From Diphasiastrum complanatum (taxonomy: Eukaryota > Streptophyta > Lycopodiopsida > Lycopodiales > Lycopodiaceae), in contig CM055106.1 in NCBI GenBank assembly GCA_029204225.1, positions 7,559,221 through 7,623,220 on the forward strand: a stretch of 64,000 nucleotides of DNA, written 5' to 3'. A program made the position numbers and the translations under genes. The notes below the pieces were generated by a model. That model saw only the letters and a list, made by a program, of their open reading frames with translations. It was not told the origin of the DNA and ran no database searches. Positions 1-10,213 of the stretch are shown piece by piece; position 1 is the first letter of the stretch; each line of letters starts with the position of its first letter.

Positions 1-619
1 AAGGGTTTGGAATATGTGTGGGGAGGGATGTATGATGCAGTATGAAACATGGTTGTAAAAGATGGAGGTTTGGAAAGGAAGGTGTGTGGAAGTGGGTTGT
101 GTTGGACAGAACAGTGTGGAATGTGGGTGGCAAACGAAATATGATGTAAAAAGGGTGGGAACAAAATGAGGTGGAGTTAATAAGGTTGGAAAGTGGAATA
201 TCAGAAAATAGAAGATGTGTGGGTGTTTGTCAAGGATGGTGATTTTGTAAGGTGGATATGTGTGAGAGAAGAACTGGGAGGAAAGTACACGGTTTGTGAT
301 GTTGATTGTGATGATGTTCAATAGTGTAACGGGAGCGTGATGAGTGCTTGCATGACACTACTCCTCAGCATGTGAAAACTTGTAAGATGATGTATTCTGC
401 TGGCGATGTTAGGTTGTAAGGTTTTGGTGATGGAGCTCTCAATGGAATGGTAATGATGGTGGTTGATAGTCTGTAGAGATGGTGTGAAGACAATAACATA
501 AACATTGAACAGTCAAGCGCCAGGATCGGTCATGGTAGCAAGGAAATCACTAGCAGATCGTCGCCAGAAAATGCTAGTTGCACTTCGCTGAGGTGCGAAT
601 GGCGACGAGGTGAGGGCAT
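1..619 (-). other. A1 3' noncoding tail
   Basis: No ORF of substance. The plus strand is rich in G, T and A and poor in C, so the element sense strand is C/A/T-rich. Blocks match, in reverse complement, the A2 sequence at 58300-58830: the segment around 540-610 (AGGTGCGAAT) matches 58360-58385, and that around 345-375 (CTCCTCAGCATG) matches 58595-58615. This supports it as a conserved 3' part of the family and not unrelated intergenic DNA. Confidence 0.6.
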
Positions 620-1150
620 TTATGGTCGCCGTCTTCCGGTTTCGAGCGAGATGGGATGTGCGATTCGTGAGATTTTAATTTGGGGCCTTCGGTCGAGACT
701 TAACAGTTTGTGCCAGTTGAGGTCGAATAGGTCGCTCTGGTCAAGTTTTGACAGAAACGTTCCGATTGAGATCTGACAGAAACTATCCGGTTGAGATCTG
801 ACAGAAACGCTCCGGTCGAGATTTGACAAAAACACGTCAGTTGTGATTTGACTGAACGCTTTGGTTGAGATTTGAGAGAAGCACTTCGGTTGAGATTTGA
901 GAGAAACGCTCCGGTCGAGATTCGAAAATTGCGTGTCGGTCAAGATTTGACTGAACGCTTCGGTTGAGATTTGAGAGAAACGCTGTGGTTGAGATTTGAC
1001 AGGTGCGTGTCGGTCGAGATTTGACTGAACGTTGCGGTTGAGATTTGAGCGAATGCTTTGGTTGAGATTTGAGAGAAGCACTTTGGTTGAGATTTGAGCG
1101 AAGTGCTCCGGTTGAGATATGAGAGAAACACTTCAGTTGAGATTTGAGAA
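620..1150 (-). repeat. Minisatellite array of Gypsy A1, 3' side
   Basis: About twenty imperfect tandem units of roughly 24-27 bp, on the plus strand of the form CGGTTGAGATTTGA followed by a variable GAGAAACGCT-like part. The best-kept core is GGTTGAGAT (sense ATCTCAACC). Reading frames through the array (e.g. 620-1081, minus) translate to repetitive NLNRxVxSQP-like peptides and are by-products of the repeat. The same core recurs at 7640-8560, 57950-58290 and 58860-59230. Confidence 0.85.
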
Positions 1151-1549
1151 AACCTCATTATGAAGGAATGGACCTGTTTGATGCAAGTGAAGAACTTCAA
1201 AAGGAAAATATGATTGTGGCTCAAAGTAGAAGTTCGTATGAAAAAGGTGTATCTCCAGGAATGTTTGTATGCCTGAGATACCAGTCAGACAGAAATGAGG
1301 TGGCTAAAAGTGTCAGAATCAATTCTATGGTGTAGCCTATCATTTGTTGATCTAGAACATCCATGACCCATGAGTATGTACATGAAAAATAAAATGCATA
1401 AGTAATGGTATGAAGTATAAACAAGGAACGAGGTGAAAAACAGGCATGCAAAACGAGAATTACAAGCAAGAAAATAAAATAAATGTAAAATATATACTAG
1501 ATAAAAGATGTTAAATTGGGTCAACAAAGAACAACTCTTCGTAATACCA
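1151..1549 (-). other. A1 spacer between integrase and repeat array
   Basis: Noncoding stretch directly 3' of integrase in element sense. It matches the region 57565-57950 of copy A2 in reverse complement, for example the blocks around 1335-1375 (TTGTTGATCTAGAACATCCATGACC) and 1160-1185. Conservation of a noncoding spacer between two copies marks it as part of the element's 3' UTR, possibly next to or within the LTR. Confidence 0.6.
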
Positions 1550-2872
1550 TCATAGACGACCATCGTTTACGACAGTGTCTAGGAGTATCTCATCAAGTGT
1601 TTGCAGCTGGACTGCACCATTAGGAAAGATTTTATTAATAATATACGGCCCCTCACTTCTGAATTTCAATTTGTCGGGGTGCTTCTTTGATGTATAAAGA
1701 AGCACCTGGTCACCTAAGTGTAGATCTTTATTGCATAGGTGATGGTCATGCCAGGCCTTTTGGCGTCGTTTGTTAACTAGTTGTGCGTGGTAAGATATTA
1801 GTCTCATCTCGCATAACTGGGCTAACGTAAATAGCCTGGTTTTGACTTGTTGTTTGATTGCAGCTTTTTCACAGAGATCTGTTAAAAAATCTTACATGAC
1901 TTGTAATGATGAGACTAAGAATTCTACTGTCATTACCGCCTCTTGACCATATACTAAGTGGAAAGGGGTAACCCACCCAGTGGCTTTCTTCAGGGTGGTG
2001 CGATAAGCCCAGATACCTGAAAAAAGTTTTGTTTCCCAATCAGAATGATTGGTTTCAACTATCTTGGTCAAAATTTTACATATTATCTTGTTAGTTGATT
2101 CAGCCTGGGTGCCGCGATCACTAACTAGCTCAATGGGACAACCAAAATGTGTAATAATATTTTCGTAAAGAAAACGCGCGACTATTTTTGCGTTGGCGTC
2201 CTTCGTTGCTCAAGCCTCCACCCACTTAGTGGCGTAATCTGTGGCTATGAGGATGTAACGAGCTTGGGTATGTTTTGCTGCTGGACTGATTGGTTCAACA
2301 AAGTCAATCTCCCACTTATGGAAGGCTTCGCCTTCTATAATGGGAGTCAGTGGCGTGAAGTCTACTTTGGTGTTTTTCTTGGCTCGTTGATAGACATCAC
2401 ACGCTTTAATGACAACAAACGTGTCCTTAAACAAAGATGGCCACCACAGTCCTGCTCGAAGGATAATCTTCGCTATGGCTTCAACAGAAAAGTGGCCACC
2501 TCCAATGCCCTTATGAGCTTGAGATATGATAGGTCGTATCTCAGATTCATAAGCACATCGACAAATGATACCGTCAACGTCCCTTTTGTAAAGTTTTCTC
2601 GCAATTAACTGAAAGGGCGCTGCTTTTAGCAAAAAGAAAATTTTTGCCGCCATACTCAGGCCTTCTTTGAGTCTGCCTGTTGTGAGGCACTGAGTGATCT
2701 CCTCAGCCCGTAAGGGTGTAGCATCGATCTGAAAAAGGCATGCATCAGAGAGATCATCGTTGACTGGTGCAGTTGCTTTTTCAGCACTTGGTAGTCTGGA
2801 AAGGTGGTCCGCCATGAAATGTTGGGTCCCTTTCCAAACAACTACGCGAAAATTAAATTCCTCTAAAATCAA
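1550..2872 (-). pseudogene. Gypsy A1 integrase (degenerate)
   Basis: Integrase inserts retroelement cDNA into chromosomes. The sequence holds an N-terminal zinc region (H..GGGHF, then CDVYQR where copy A2 has CDVCQR, so one zinc cysteine is lost), the first catalytic Asp in EIDFVEP, the second in SDRGT, and a C-terminal part with GPYIINKIFPNGAVQLQ before the stop. Compared with A2 (56219-57564), A1 runs from SDRGT straight into QAESTNK: about 35 residues between the second Asp and the Glu are missing. A frame change near 2205 and other breaks separate the pieces. The substituted cysteine and deletion make catalysis impossible. Identification as Gypsy integrase is secure. Confidence 0.9.
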
Positions 2873-2879
2873 CAGCCAT

Positions 2880-3376
2880 CAAGCTATACATCCCGTTTCA
2901 CATTATTTATTAATGATATATAGAAGGGCTTGATGGTCTGTGTAGAACGTAAAGGTCTGGCCTAATAAATAATGTCTTAGTTGTTGCACAACATAGACCA
3001 TCGCCAATGCTTCTCTCTCGGTGGTTGTATAGTTTACTTCAGCAGGCACCAGTTGTCTACTCAATAAACGTATTGGGAAGTCTTTGCCATACTCGTCCGG
3101 TTGCGCAAGAAGACCTCCAATGGCATACTTACTTGCGTCAATATACACATGGAACTCTTTCGTGAAATCTGGTGAGCGGAGTATGGGAGCCATGGTGAGG
3201 GCAATTTTTAACTGTTCAAAGGCCTTAATTCGTTCTTCGGTCCAGCGAGGATCTACCACAACTAAATAAACGAGGCGTGCCTTGCCGGCATAGTCGATTA
3301 TAAAGATGCGATAATAATTTGTATGACCGAGAAAGACATATACTTCCTTCACTGTTGCAGGTAAGGGCATTTCCAC
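2880..3376 (-). pseudogene. Gypsy A1 RNase H domain
   Basis: RNase H removes the RNA strand during reverse transcription. The frame shows FLGHTNYYRIFI (end of the RT thumb), then FHVYIDASKYAIGGLLAQ with the first catalytic Asp, the TTEREALAMVY segment with the catalytic Glu, and FTFYTDHQALLY with the third acidic residue. This is the usual order for Gypsy RNase H. It joins the integrase frame through a break near 2880-2903 and the RT frame through one near 3377-3455. The equivalent A2 domain is at 62989-63357. Confidence 0.9.
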
Positions 3377-4089
3377 TATAACCTTGATTTTTGACGGGTC
3401 GGTAGAAATACCGTCCTTTGAAATTATATGCCCGAGTACGACCCCATGGGTGACTCATATTTGGCATTTATCAAGGTTTAGTGAGATTCCAGATCTACGA
3501 CAACGAATGAAGATTTTCTCCAGGGCGTCAAGGTGCGTAGCTGCGGAGAAATGTACACCTAGATCGTCGAGATAAATCTCCACGATCTGATGTAACAGAT
3601 CTTGAAAGACCAGTTGCATGACCCTTTGGAACGTTGAAGGGGCGTTGCATAATCCAAAAGGCATAATGTTATAAGCATAAACCCCGTTCTATGTTGCAAA
3701 GGCCATTTTATGTTTATCTTCAGGGGCTATTTGAACAAGGAAATACCCGCTGAATCCATCCAAGAAGCTGAAAGCTTCAGCTCCTGCCATTTCCTCTAGG
3801 ATTTGGGTCGTTAAAGACAAGGGAAAATGGTCTTTCTTCATAACCGCATTAAGGTTTTTGAGATCGACACAGATACGAAGCTTGTCGTTTTTCTTGGGTA
3901 CAACCACAATGGTTGATACCCAATCAGTATGTTGAACTTCATAAATGAAGCCAACATCCAACAATTTCTTAATATCTTCGTCGATCCTCTCACGATAGAC
4001 AGTGTTAGATCGATAGGATTTAGCCCTAATAGACTTAACATTGTCTTCTAAAGGAGTCCTATGGACCACTATTTTAGGTGGGATTCCTT
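3377..4089 (-). pseudogene. Gypsy A1 reverse transcriptase
   Basis: The fingers/palm segment carries KLRICVDLKNLN and FSFLDGFSGYFLVQI (the catalytic FLDGFSGY block). After an in-frame stop between FAT and NGVYAYNIMPFGLCNAPSTFQR comes EIYLDDLGVHF, with the YxDD active site, then the thumb. The A2 copy at the right edge of the window has a sense codon where A1 has the stop (FATENRVYAY), so the stop is a private mutation of A1. Family assignment is firm; the gene is dead. Confidence 0.92.
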
Positions 4090-5206
4090 TCATTTCTATA
4101 TAATTCCATGCAAATACATCCCTGTATTTGCGTAGTAATGTTTCCAAATCAAAAAGTTGGGTTGATGACAAATGTGCACCAACATGAACTATTCGATCTA
4201 TCTCCTCGTCAAGATCTTTAAGGTTTAGTGGAATTGTTTTAGCAAGTCCTTCAAAGGAGTTGGAACTTGGTGTAGGTTCCCGATGTGGCTGTGGTAATTG
4301 GATAACAACGTCATCCAGTGTAAAATCTTTAAACTTCTGTGGAATATCAAAAGGTGGGTCGACAAAAGTTTCGGGAACTTTGGGAATCATCTGAGTTGAT
4401 TCACTACCGGACGTGGAAGCTTGGTCGGATTGTTTGGTTTCTGTCCCTTTGGACAAGGGCTTGATTGGTTGTTTAAGCTTCTCACGCATCTGTTTTTGAC
4501 TCTCGAATAATTTTGTATCGATATCTTTAGTTTTTTGTAACCGAGGTTTTTGTGGTTTTTGAGTGGGCGGTGTTGGTGCCTCACTTATCAAATCGTCGTC
4601 AATTGTATCCCAGACTTCGTCGAGATACACATCCCATGTATATACTTTGGGTTTGGGCTTGTATGTTTGTGTGTTGGGTACCTTGGATGTCAGTCTCGTA
4701 TAGTGACCTTTTGGTTGGATTGGGACGCTATCTGATTCGTCATATGTTGTGGATGACCAATCATCATATACCTTGGCAGGCTTGACATGGCCCGTTGAGT
4801 CAACCGTGACTCGTTTATCGTTGTTACCAAAGGTAATTTTGCTATGCTTCCAATCTTGGACAACACCTGCCATCTAGAGCCAGGGTGTACCAAGAAGGAG
4901 TTTATATGTATTGTTATCTTCTGGTAAATCTAAGATGACACAATCTATCACAAATTTGACACCTGCTATGCGAACTTTTATATTTGATAAATGACCAGCA
5001 AGGTTAGTAACTCGTTTATCAGCCATGCAAAATTTATATCGTGGTTGACCGAGGGTATGGAAGCCCCATGACTTTGCCAATGACAAAGCCATTAAATTAA
5101 CGCTTGATCTGCTATCTAGGATAGCAGATACTACAGGATAGTCTTTATAGGACAAAGGTAGGGTGATGCTAGTCCTCTTAGTAACACCTATATTCAACAG
5201 ATTCAT
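4090..5206 (-). pseudogene. Gypsy A1 aspartic protease and linker
   Basis: The protease cleaves the Gag-Pol polyprotein. The frame starting near 5206 has NIGVTKRTSITLPLSYKDYP and then AILDSRSSVNLM, where the catalytic triad expected as DSG reads DSR, followed by NTYKLLLGTPWL, the second conserved loop. A TAG stop after TPWL precedes a roughly 260-residue hydrophilic linker rich in Lys, Pro and Thr, which ends in VFAWNYIEMKGIPP, the typical run-in to Gypsy RT. The Gly-to-Arg change and the stop argue for loss of function. Confidence 0.85.
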
Positions 5207-5235
5207 AGGAATCTGGGGAATTTTGATGAATTCAC

Positions 5236-5813
5236 ATGTGGGACGCCCTACACATGTATTTTTGATCTCCTAATCCCAATAACACCATAAAGATCAGACT
5301 AGCATTGGTTGTCAATAGGAAAGCTGATCATACAAGCAATATTATTGTGTTACAAGCAAGATATGTCAACAAAACATAAGACCAAGCATCATAAATGCCT
5401 CTACTTGGCTAGAGAGAGAAAATAGCAAGTACAAAACTCGTGGAGAGAGAGAGGGCACAAAGAGCTTGTCTCCAAATTTGCATTGCACACAAATTTCATC
5501 ATTTTCTCAATGAGAGTACATCACATATATATAGATCCATGGACTCTCCTCCTACTTTGAGTTGAATTGGAGTTGCGGATCCACCTCTCAAGCTATCTAG
5601 ACTTATCCAAGCCACCTCACTATGTCTAATTGTGCCACATAGTCTTTTCATGCATTAAATGTGGCATGTAAAGTACAATTGGCAATTCCTATGGTAGCTC
5701 GAGTTTCTATTTCTACCTACGTTGAATATTTTATTCTAAGATGGGTCTTTACTAAGCCAACAGAGCTCAATTCATCTTTGGCATTTTTAGGACCCCTACT
5801 CACAACATTAGAT
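5236..5813. mobile_element. LTR-like noncoding insertion within Gypsy A1
   Basis: Gypsy A1 coding sequence stops near 5814 (sense ...PEICQNIEKSI) and resumes near 5235 (CEFIKIPQIPMNL). The intervening ~580 bp has no long ORF, begins TGTGGGACG and ends CTCACAACA, has a TATA-like CATATATATAG at 5522-5533, and contains GAGAGAGA tracts. TG..CA ends and size suggest a solo LTR, more likely in minus orientation (TGTTGTGAG...). The flanking five bases do not form a clean target duplication, so this stays tentative. A degraded MITE is possible. Confidence 0.45.
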
Positions 5814-6485
5814 AGATTTTTCAATATTTTGACAAATTTCAGGAATCTCTTCTGTTTCCTGCACTTCATCAAGAATAGTAGGCAGCTGAAAACTTCAATG
5901 GATATAATGTTGAAGCCCAGTGAAGGACTTTATTGCGGTATGAAACGGCATGGTGAGTTGAGCTTGCAGGAGGTCAGAAAATAGTTCAAGTCCCTGTAGA
6001 GATTGCTCCTTTTTGGGGATATGAGCTGATAACAGACTTTTTGTATGTTCTTCCTCTTGCAAAAACTCATCTCGAAATTCATTGTATTGCCTTTGTTCCA
6101 CCGTTGGATCCGGGTAGTCTTTTGGTAATGTGGAAGCGGTGAAGTGCCTTCCCTATGGGTCAGCTAATTTTCCATGGTTTTGCTGCTGTTCTTGATGTTG
6201 GCGTTGTGCTCTAGTGAGAACTCTAACAGGTTCAGATGAGATATGACATGTTGGAAGAATCTTGTTAGGTTGTTTAGGACAATCCTTGAAACTGTGTTTA
6301 CAGACACAGTCGGGACATTCCTCATGGTATTGGGTTTTAACTTTACAGTCAACCATGAAATGTCCCGTTTCACCACAAATAAAGCAACGGTTGCTCATTG
6401 GGCCTGTGGTAATGGCATAACCATCTTGGATGACTAGTTGTGCTGGATTTTCTGGTGGTGTTAAATACTCATCTCGTTTGCACAA
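5814..6485 (-). pseudogene. Gypsy A1 gag C-terminus with zinc knuckle
   Basis: Gag packages the element RNA. From 6485 the frame reads a CCHC knuckle, RCFICGETGHFMVDC, spaced C-x2-C-x4-H-x4-C, then a second Cys/His cluster CPDCVCKHSFKDCPKQ, then a Gln-rich tail. A second frame (6101-5895) carries MEQRQYNEFRDEFLQEEE. An in-frame TGA and further breaks follow before the insertion at 5813. The N-terminal capsid part is not visible to the right of 6500, so Gag is truncated or highly diverged. Confidence 0.75.
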
Positions 6486-6499
6486 GCATGAGTTGTCTG

Positions 6500-7639
6500 T
6501 TTGATAATGTGTTGTATCTTGATGATAGGAGTGATCATAGCAGTTTTTAACAACTTGTAGAGTACCGTAGGATTGTGTAAATAGGTTGTTGGACTCTTGT
6601 TACGGTGGCTACGTTTGTTGGAATGCAGTTGCTACGGGTCCACAGTTGATGCGAGTCCAATGCGACCAGTGGTGGTTGACACAGCTGAATGTGGTGGAAC
6701 GATTGAATGCGGTCGTTGACAAGGGAGCCGGGAAGCAGTCGTTTGGTGATTGAAAGGTTGTGTGCTACTATGATAGTGATGAAGATTGTTCAAGGAAGGC
6801 ACAAACTATAGCAAGGATGAGGTTATTTGTAGTCTAATGCGGTGGCTGTGGTGCGATGGTGGGTGGGATTAGGATGTGAGCAGTTGGCTGGTGAATGTTG
6901 TCTATGTGGAGCTTAGGTAAATGTAGATGGTGTAGTGGTGAATGTAGATGTTTGGTTGATGGTGGGTATGTGGCGTGGTTTGCGAGTCAGGTGGGGTGCA
7001 GTTGTTTACGGTGAAGGCGATGGGGATGCAATTTGGAGTGTTTGAAGGGTGACTGTAGGTAGTAAGTGGAATGGTGGCAGTGGTTTGCAGTCAGTTACAG
7101 GCTAGTGGATTTTGGTTACTTGGGAGCTGTTTCAGTGATTGTGGCTAGATAGGAACTATGGGTAGGGGGAAGAGGCTGCTATGGCTGAACAACAGATGGC
7201 TTGCGATTTCCATGGGTCAGGAATGGAGATGAGTAGATTGCGGAGTGTTGTGGTGATTTGCGGTCTGAATGGTTTGTGAGGGATGACCGGCATTTGCGGT
7301 GGTTTGCGATTCATACGGTTATGATAGATTATGATGCCTACGGGTTATGATGGATGACAGTCCATACAGTGTGCGATGGGTTGCGGTCCTCACGGTTTGT
7401 GATGGTTGGCAATTGGTTGCGGTGGAATAGATGTATGCGGATTATTATAGGTGAAGGAATGATGTGAGTGGATTGTGGTCGCTACGGTTCAAGACGGCTG
7501 GTGCAATATCTGGAATTCGGTTTCAACGGTTGGAAGAGTGGAGGTGTGTGACTGCGGTTCTGACGAGAGTGGTGGTGCTGGTGTTGGTGATGACTATGGC
7601 TCAAGGCGATCACGTAGTGGTTTGCGATGGCTACGGCTC
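6500..7639 (-). other. GT-rich, strand-asymmetric 5' region of A1
   Basis: No coding sequence. The plus strand is dominated by G, T and A with recurrent words such as TTGCGGT, TACGGTT and GTGATGG (for example 7250-7430), giving a degenerate minisatellite look. In element sense this is C/A-rich, like the 58640-58860 region of A2 and the 1-300 tail, so it is probably a 5' LTR or leader. Confidence 0.5.
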
Positions 7640-8560
7640 AAGGCTGATACAGGCCCGTGTCGTTGCTCTCGTTTATAGCGGTGCAACTTGTATGTCGTTT
7701 GGTTTGACAGAAAGATTGTCGTTGAAAAGGCTGGTGGTCGAGCGTGAATCTGGTCTGATTGAGATTGGAAGAAATTTGTTCGGTCGAGATTGGACTTAGA
7801 CCCTCCGGTCGAGAGTTGAACAAAAACTCTTCGGTCGAGATGTGATAAGATCTCGTCGGTTGAGAGTTGAGAAATTGCTTTGGTTGAGATTGAGAATCTC
7901 TTCGGTTGAGATTTAAGCGTTGGGTTTTGGCTGAGATTGAATAAAGCACTTCGGCTCTGGTTGAGATGTGAATGATCGCTTCGGTTGAGATTAGGACTGA
8001 AGGCTCTGGTTGAGATTTGACAATGTGTGTCGGTTGAGATTCAATAGAGTGCGTCGGTTGAGATCTGACACTGGCTGTCGGTTGAGATTGGAAGCGGATC
8101 CCGTCGGTTGAGATCTGAGCAACTTTCGTCGGTTGAGATCTAACTGATGGGCGTCAGTCGAGGTTCCAAAAAAAAGCTTCGGTCGAAATTTCAGCGTTGG
8201 GCTCCGGTTGAGATTGAATAGAGCACTTCAGCTCCGGTTTAGATGTGAAGGATCGCTTTGGCTGAGATTAGGACTGAAGGCTTCAGATGAGATTTGAAGG
8301 TTGCCTTCGGCTTCGGTTGAGATGTGAAGGATCGCTTTGGCTGAGATCAGGACTGAAGGCTCCGGTTGAGATTTGAAGGTTGCCTTTGGTCGAGATGTTA
8401 AAGAGGCCTGCGGTCAAAATCTGGACTTATGGCTCCGGTCGAGATTTGAACGATGCCTTCGGTTGAGATGTTGAAGAGGCCTTCGGTCGAAATCTGGATT
8501 TATGGCTCTGATCGAGATTTGTGTTTTGAGCGTCGGTTGAGGTGAAACTCAGGACATGTC
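7640..8560 (-). repeat. Minisatellite array of Gypsy A1, 5' side
   Basis: More than thirty imperfect units of about 25-35 bp with the core GGTTGAGATT/GGTCGAGATT, often preceded by CGTC or CTTC (e.g. TGTCGGTTGAGATTC). A longer sub-repeat near 8180-8400 (about 95 bp, with GAAGGATCGCTTTGGCTGAGAT) occurs at least twice, showing higher-order duplication. The orientation matches the 3' array at 620-1150, consistent with both belonging to the two ends of one retroelement. Confidence 0.8.
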
Positions 8561-9739
8561 AGGATATTGAAATAGTGGCTCGGTCGAGAGTTAGTAGGTA
8601 GCGGTCCGGTCTGGACATGAGTCGTGGAGCTCGTCTTGGTAAGGGCCGTGAAGTCCGGTTGAGAAATGAGTTGCACGTCGGTCGGGACCAAAGTGGTGAG
8701 TTTTGCAATGAACGTGTGGGAGGTCGCAGAGCGATTGTTTGCCAGCACAGATTAGAAGATATGGCTTCATTTAATATCTGTGTAGTTGTGGAATGGCACC
8801 AAATGTTCACAGATTCACTGAATCTGTAAACACGATTTTGTTGTTTCTTTTATTTCTTCTTTGTTCTTCTGTAGTTACGGTTCTTCCTCATTAGAACAGT
8901 TACCAAACAGAAGCATTACTCAGATTGCAACGTGTATTTCCCAGCCTGTCAGTGGGAGTCACGGATCCGATACTCAGCTACATGCATAAACCAGCCATGT
9001 AACCAGACATAGCTCAAGAAGATCAACGTTCTGAAACAGGGAGCAATCCTACTACTATCTACTAAATCAGAAAGCGATCAAGAACAAGATTAACTACTAA
9101 AACAAGGAACAAGAAACAAGTAACAAGATTCCTAACAACATTTTAACAGTCTAAGAATCAAGAAACACTCATTTCTTGATGCCTAGATTGCTCAAGAACA
9201 ATCAAGAACTGGAATGTAAGAAAGTATGCAAATGAGAGATCTAAGATGATTAGAAGTTTCAATTCTAAGTCAACATCATGAAGAAAGTTAATATGCTATT
9301 TGTGGGATGGCAATTTCAAGTACTCTATATTCACATTCTACGCATCAAACCTTAACAGAATTAAGGCTATTTTCTTTCAAAAGAAACTATCTCATGAGTA
9401 TTTATGATTTTTTCACTCCCATCATAAGAGATCAGCTAAGACTTTGTTTGAAACGGCTCAAGGGCCATCAAATTACATTGTAAGCTGGAAAATGAAAGTC
9501 TAGACTCTTGCCTCGTTGTTGTAATAGTTTCCCATAGCTATATAATAAGTTTAGGCATATATGTTGATTTTGAGAGTTCTGATTATAATCGTAGTCATAA
9601 GCTAGATTTAACTCTATAGCTATAAACAGCTTCTAATCACTCTAATATAATCACGAGCATTCCACGCAGATCGCGTCCTCAGCAGCAGCAAGCCACCTGC
9701 AGCAGATGAGTGACCTAGAAGGGAAAGATGGGAGTAGCT
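8561..9739. other. Gene-free interval with dispersed repeat
   Basis: No credible ORF. The part from about 9050 to 9260 (AACAAGAAACAAG..., AAGAAACACTCATTTCTTGAT...) resembles 12330-12480 in the same orientation, so a dispersed repeat flanks the nsLTP-like gene on both sides. Its class is unclear; a retroelement leader or LTR is possible. Confidence 0.45.
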
Positions 9740-10039
9740 TCAGTTACATCTATAGGCCTTTGACATTTCGCATACACTGGAGAGCTGCTGAGCAAGAGTG
9801 AGATTGAACTCATGTGAACGAAAGGCAACGGTATTTCCTTGGCAAATGCAATTACTTGCGAGACTCGCCAAAGGACCGAAGCAGCTTCCATCGGGCGCGC
9901 TTCCAAATCCCGTTCCAGCCCAAGTTATCAGGCACGCAAGAAATTGGTTGATTGCGTCCTCACATGAGTTTTGAGCAGCTGCAGCAGCAACGATCACTAG
10001 AAGCAGGAGGAGGAGCAGGGCATAGTCGGGAGACTTCAT
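9740..10039 (-). CDS. nsLTP-like (2S-albumin-fold) secreted protein
   Basis: A 99-residue protein starting at the ATG at 10039. Upstream in-frame codons lie in the 5' UTR and promoter, so this start, just inside the transcript predicted from the TATA box at 10125-10133, is preferred. Residues 1-24 are a signal peptide with a Leu run and a poly-Ala end (VIVAAAAAQ). The mature part has the lipid-transfer cysteine layout C-x9-C-x16-C-x10-CxC-x23-C-x7-C. The family normally has eight cysteines with a CC pair, and here that pair reads SC, so one disulfide partner is missing. Known members bind lipids in the apoplast or at the membrane surface. A further exon or GPI tail cannot be excluded. Function is inferred from fold only. 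Confidence 0.8.
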   Translation of the reverse strand: MKSPDYALLLLLLLVIVAAAAAQNSCEDAINQFLACLITWAGTGFGSAPDGSCFGPLASLASNCICQGNTVAFRSHEFNLTLAQQLSSVCEMSKAYRCN

Positions 10040-10124
10040 GGCGTTTCGATCGAGAAGACACGAGAGAGAGCGAGCGAGCGAGAGCGAGAGCGAGAGAGAG
10101 GTGGCTTGAAAGCACGAGGGGAGG

Positions 10125-10133
10125 CTTATATAG
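10125..10133 (-). promoter_or_regulatory. TATA box of the nsLTP-like gene
   Basis: CTATATAAG on the minus strand, about 86 bp upstream of the start codon. It is followed by a pyrimidine-rich CTCTCTCTCGCTCTCG leader at 10060-10100, typical of plant core promoters. This predicts transcription starting near 10095. Confidence 0.7.
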
Positions 10134-10213
10134 AGTACTCCCGGAGAAGAATGAGAAAAAGGTGAAAAGGGGGAGGGCTCAATAGGGGGTGAAATTGATT
10201 GAATGAGGCACAT

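Larger units (their letters stand above)
1..8830 (-). mobile_element. Ty3/Gypsy retrotransposon A1, degenerate
   Basis: On the minus strand the order is gag zinc knuckles (about 6485-5814), aspartic protease (5206 down), reverse transcriptase, RNase H and integrase (ending 1550). Integrase after RNase H is the Ty3/Gypsy order. Noncoding tails rich in a shared minisatellite core flank gag-pol on both sides (620-1150 and 7640-8560), so these tails probably belong to long LTRs or UTRs. I could not define LTR termini, PBS or target duplication, and the 3' end runs off the left edge. A second copy of the family (A2) lies at 56220-60845 plus 62982-64000. Several stops, lost key residues and an integrase deletion make it inactive. 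Confidence 0.85.

Noticed and set aside
620-1224. ORFs with SQPxxFSQIST-type repeats (also 7638-7949 and 58756-59255) as repeat proteins
   Set aside because: They translate the minisatellite arrays. Similar peptides appear in several frames and the composition follows the DNA repeat.
2147-2608. 153-aa plus-strand ORF, and the similar minus ORF 56389-56883
   Set aside because: Both are antisense to Gypsy A integrase; their similarity to each other only reflects integrase conservation.
5232-5812. Target duplication for the LTR-like insert in Gypsy A1
   Set aside because: Flanks TCACA and TTAGA do not match; only weak similarity (TTTTGA) is visible.
620-8560. Arrays as CRISPR
   Set aside because: Units are short, continuous and imperfect without unique spacers, and the genome is plant.
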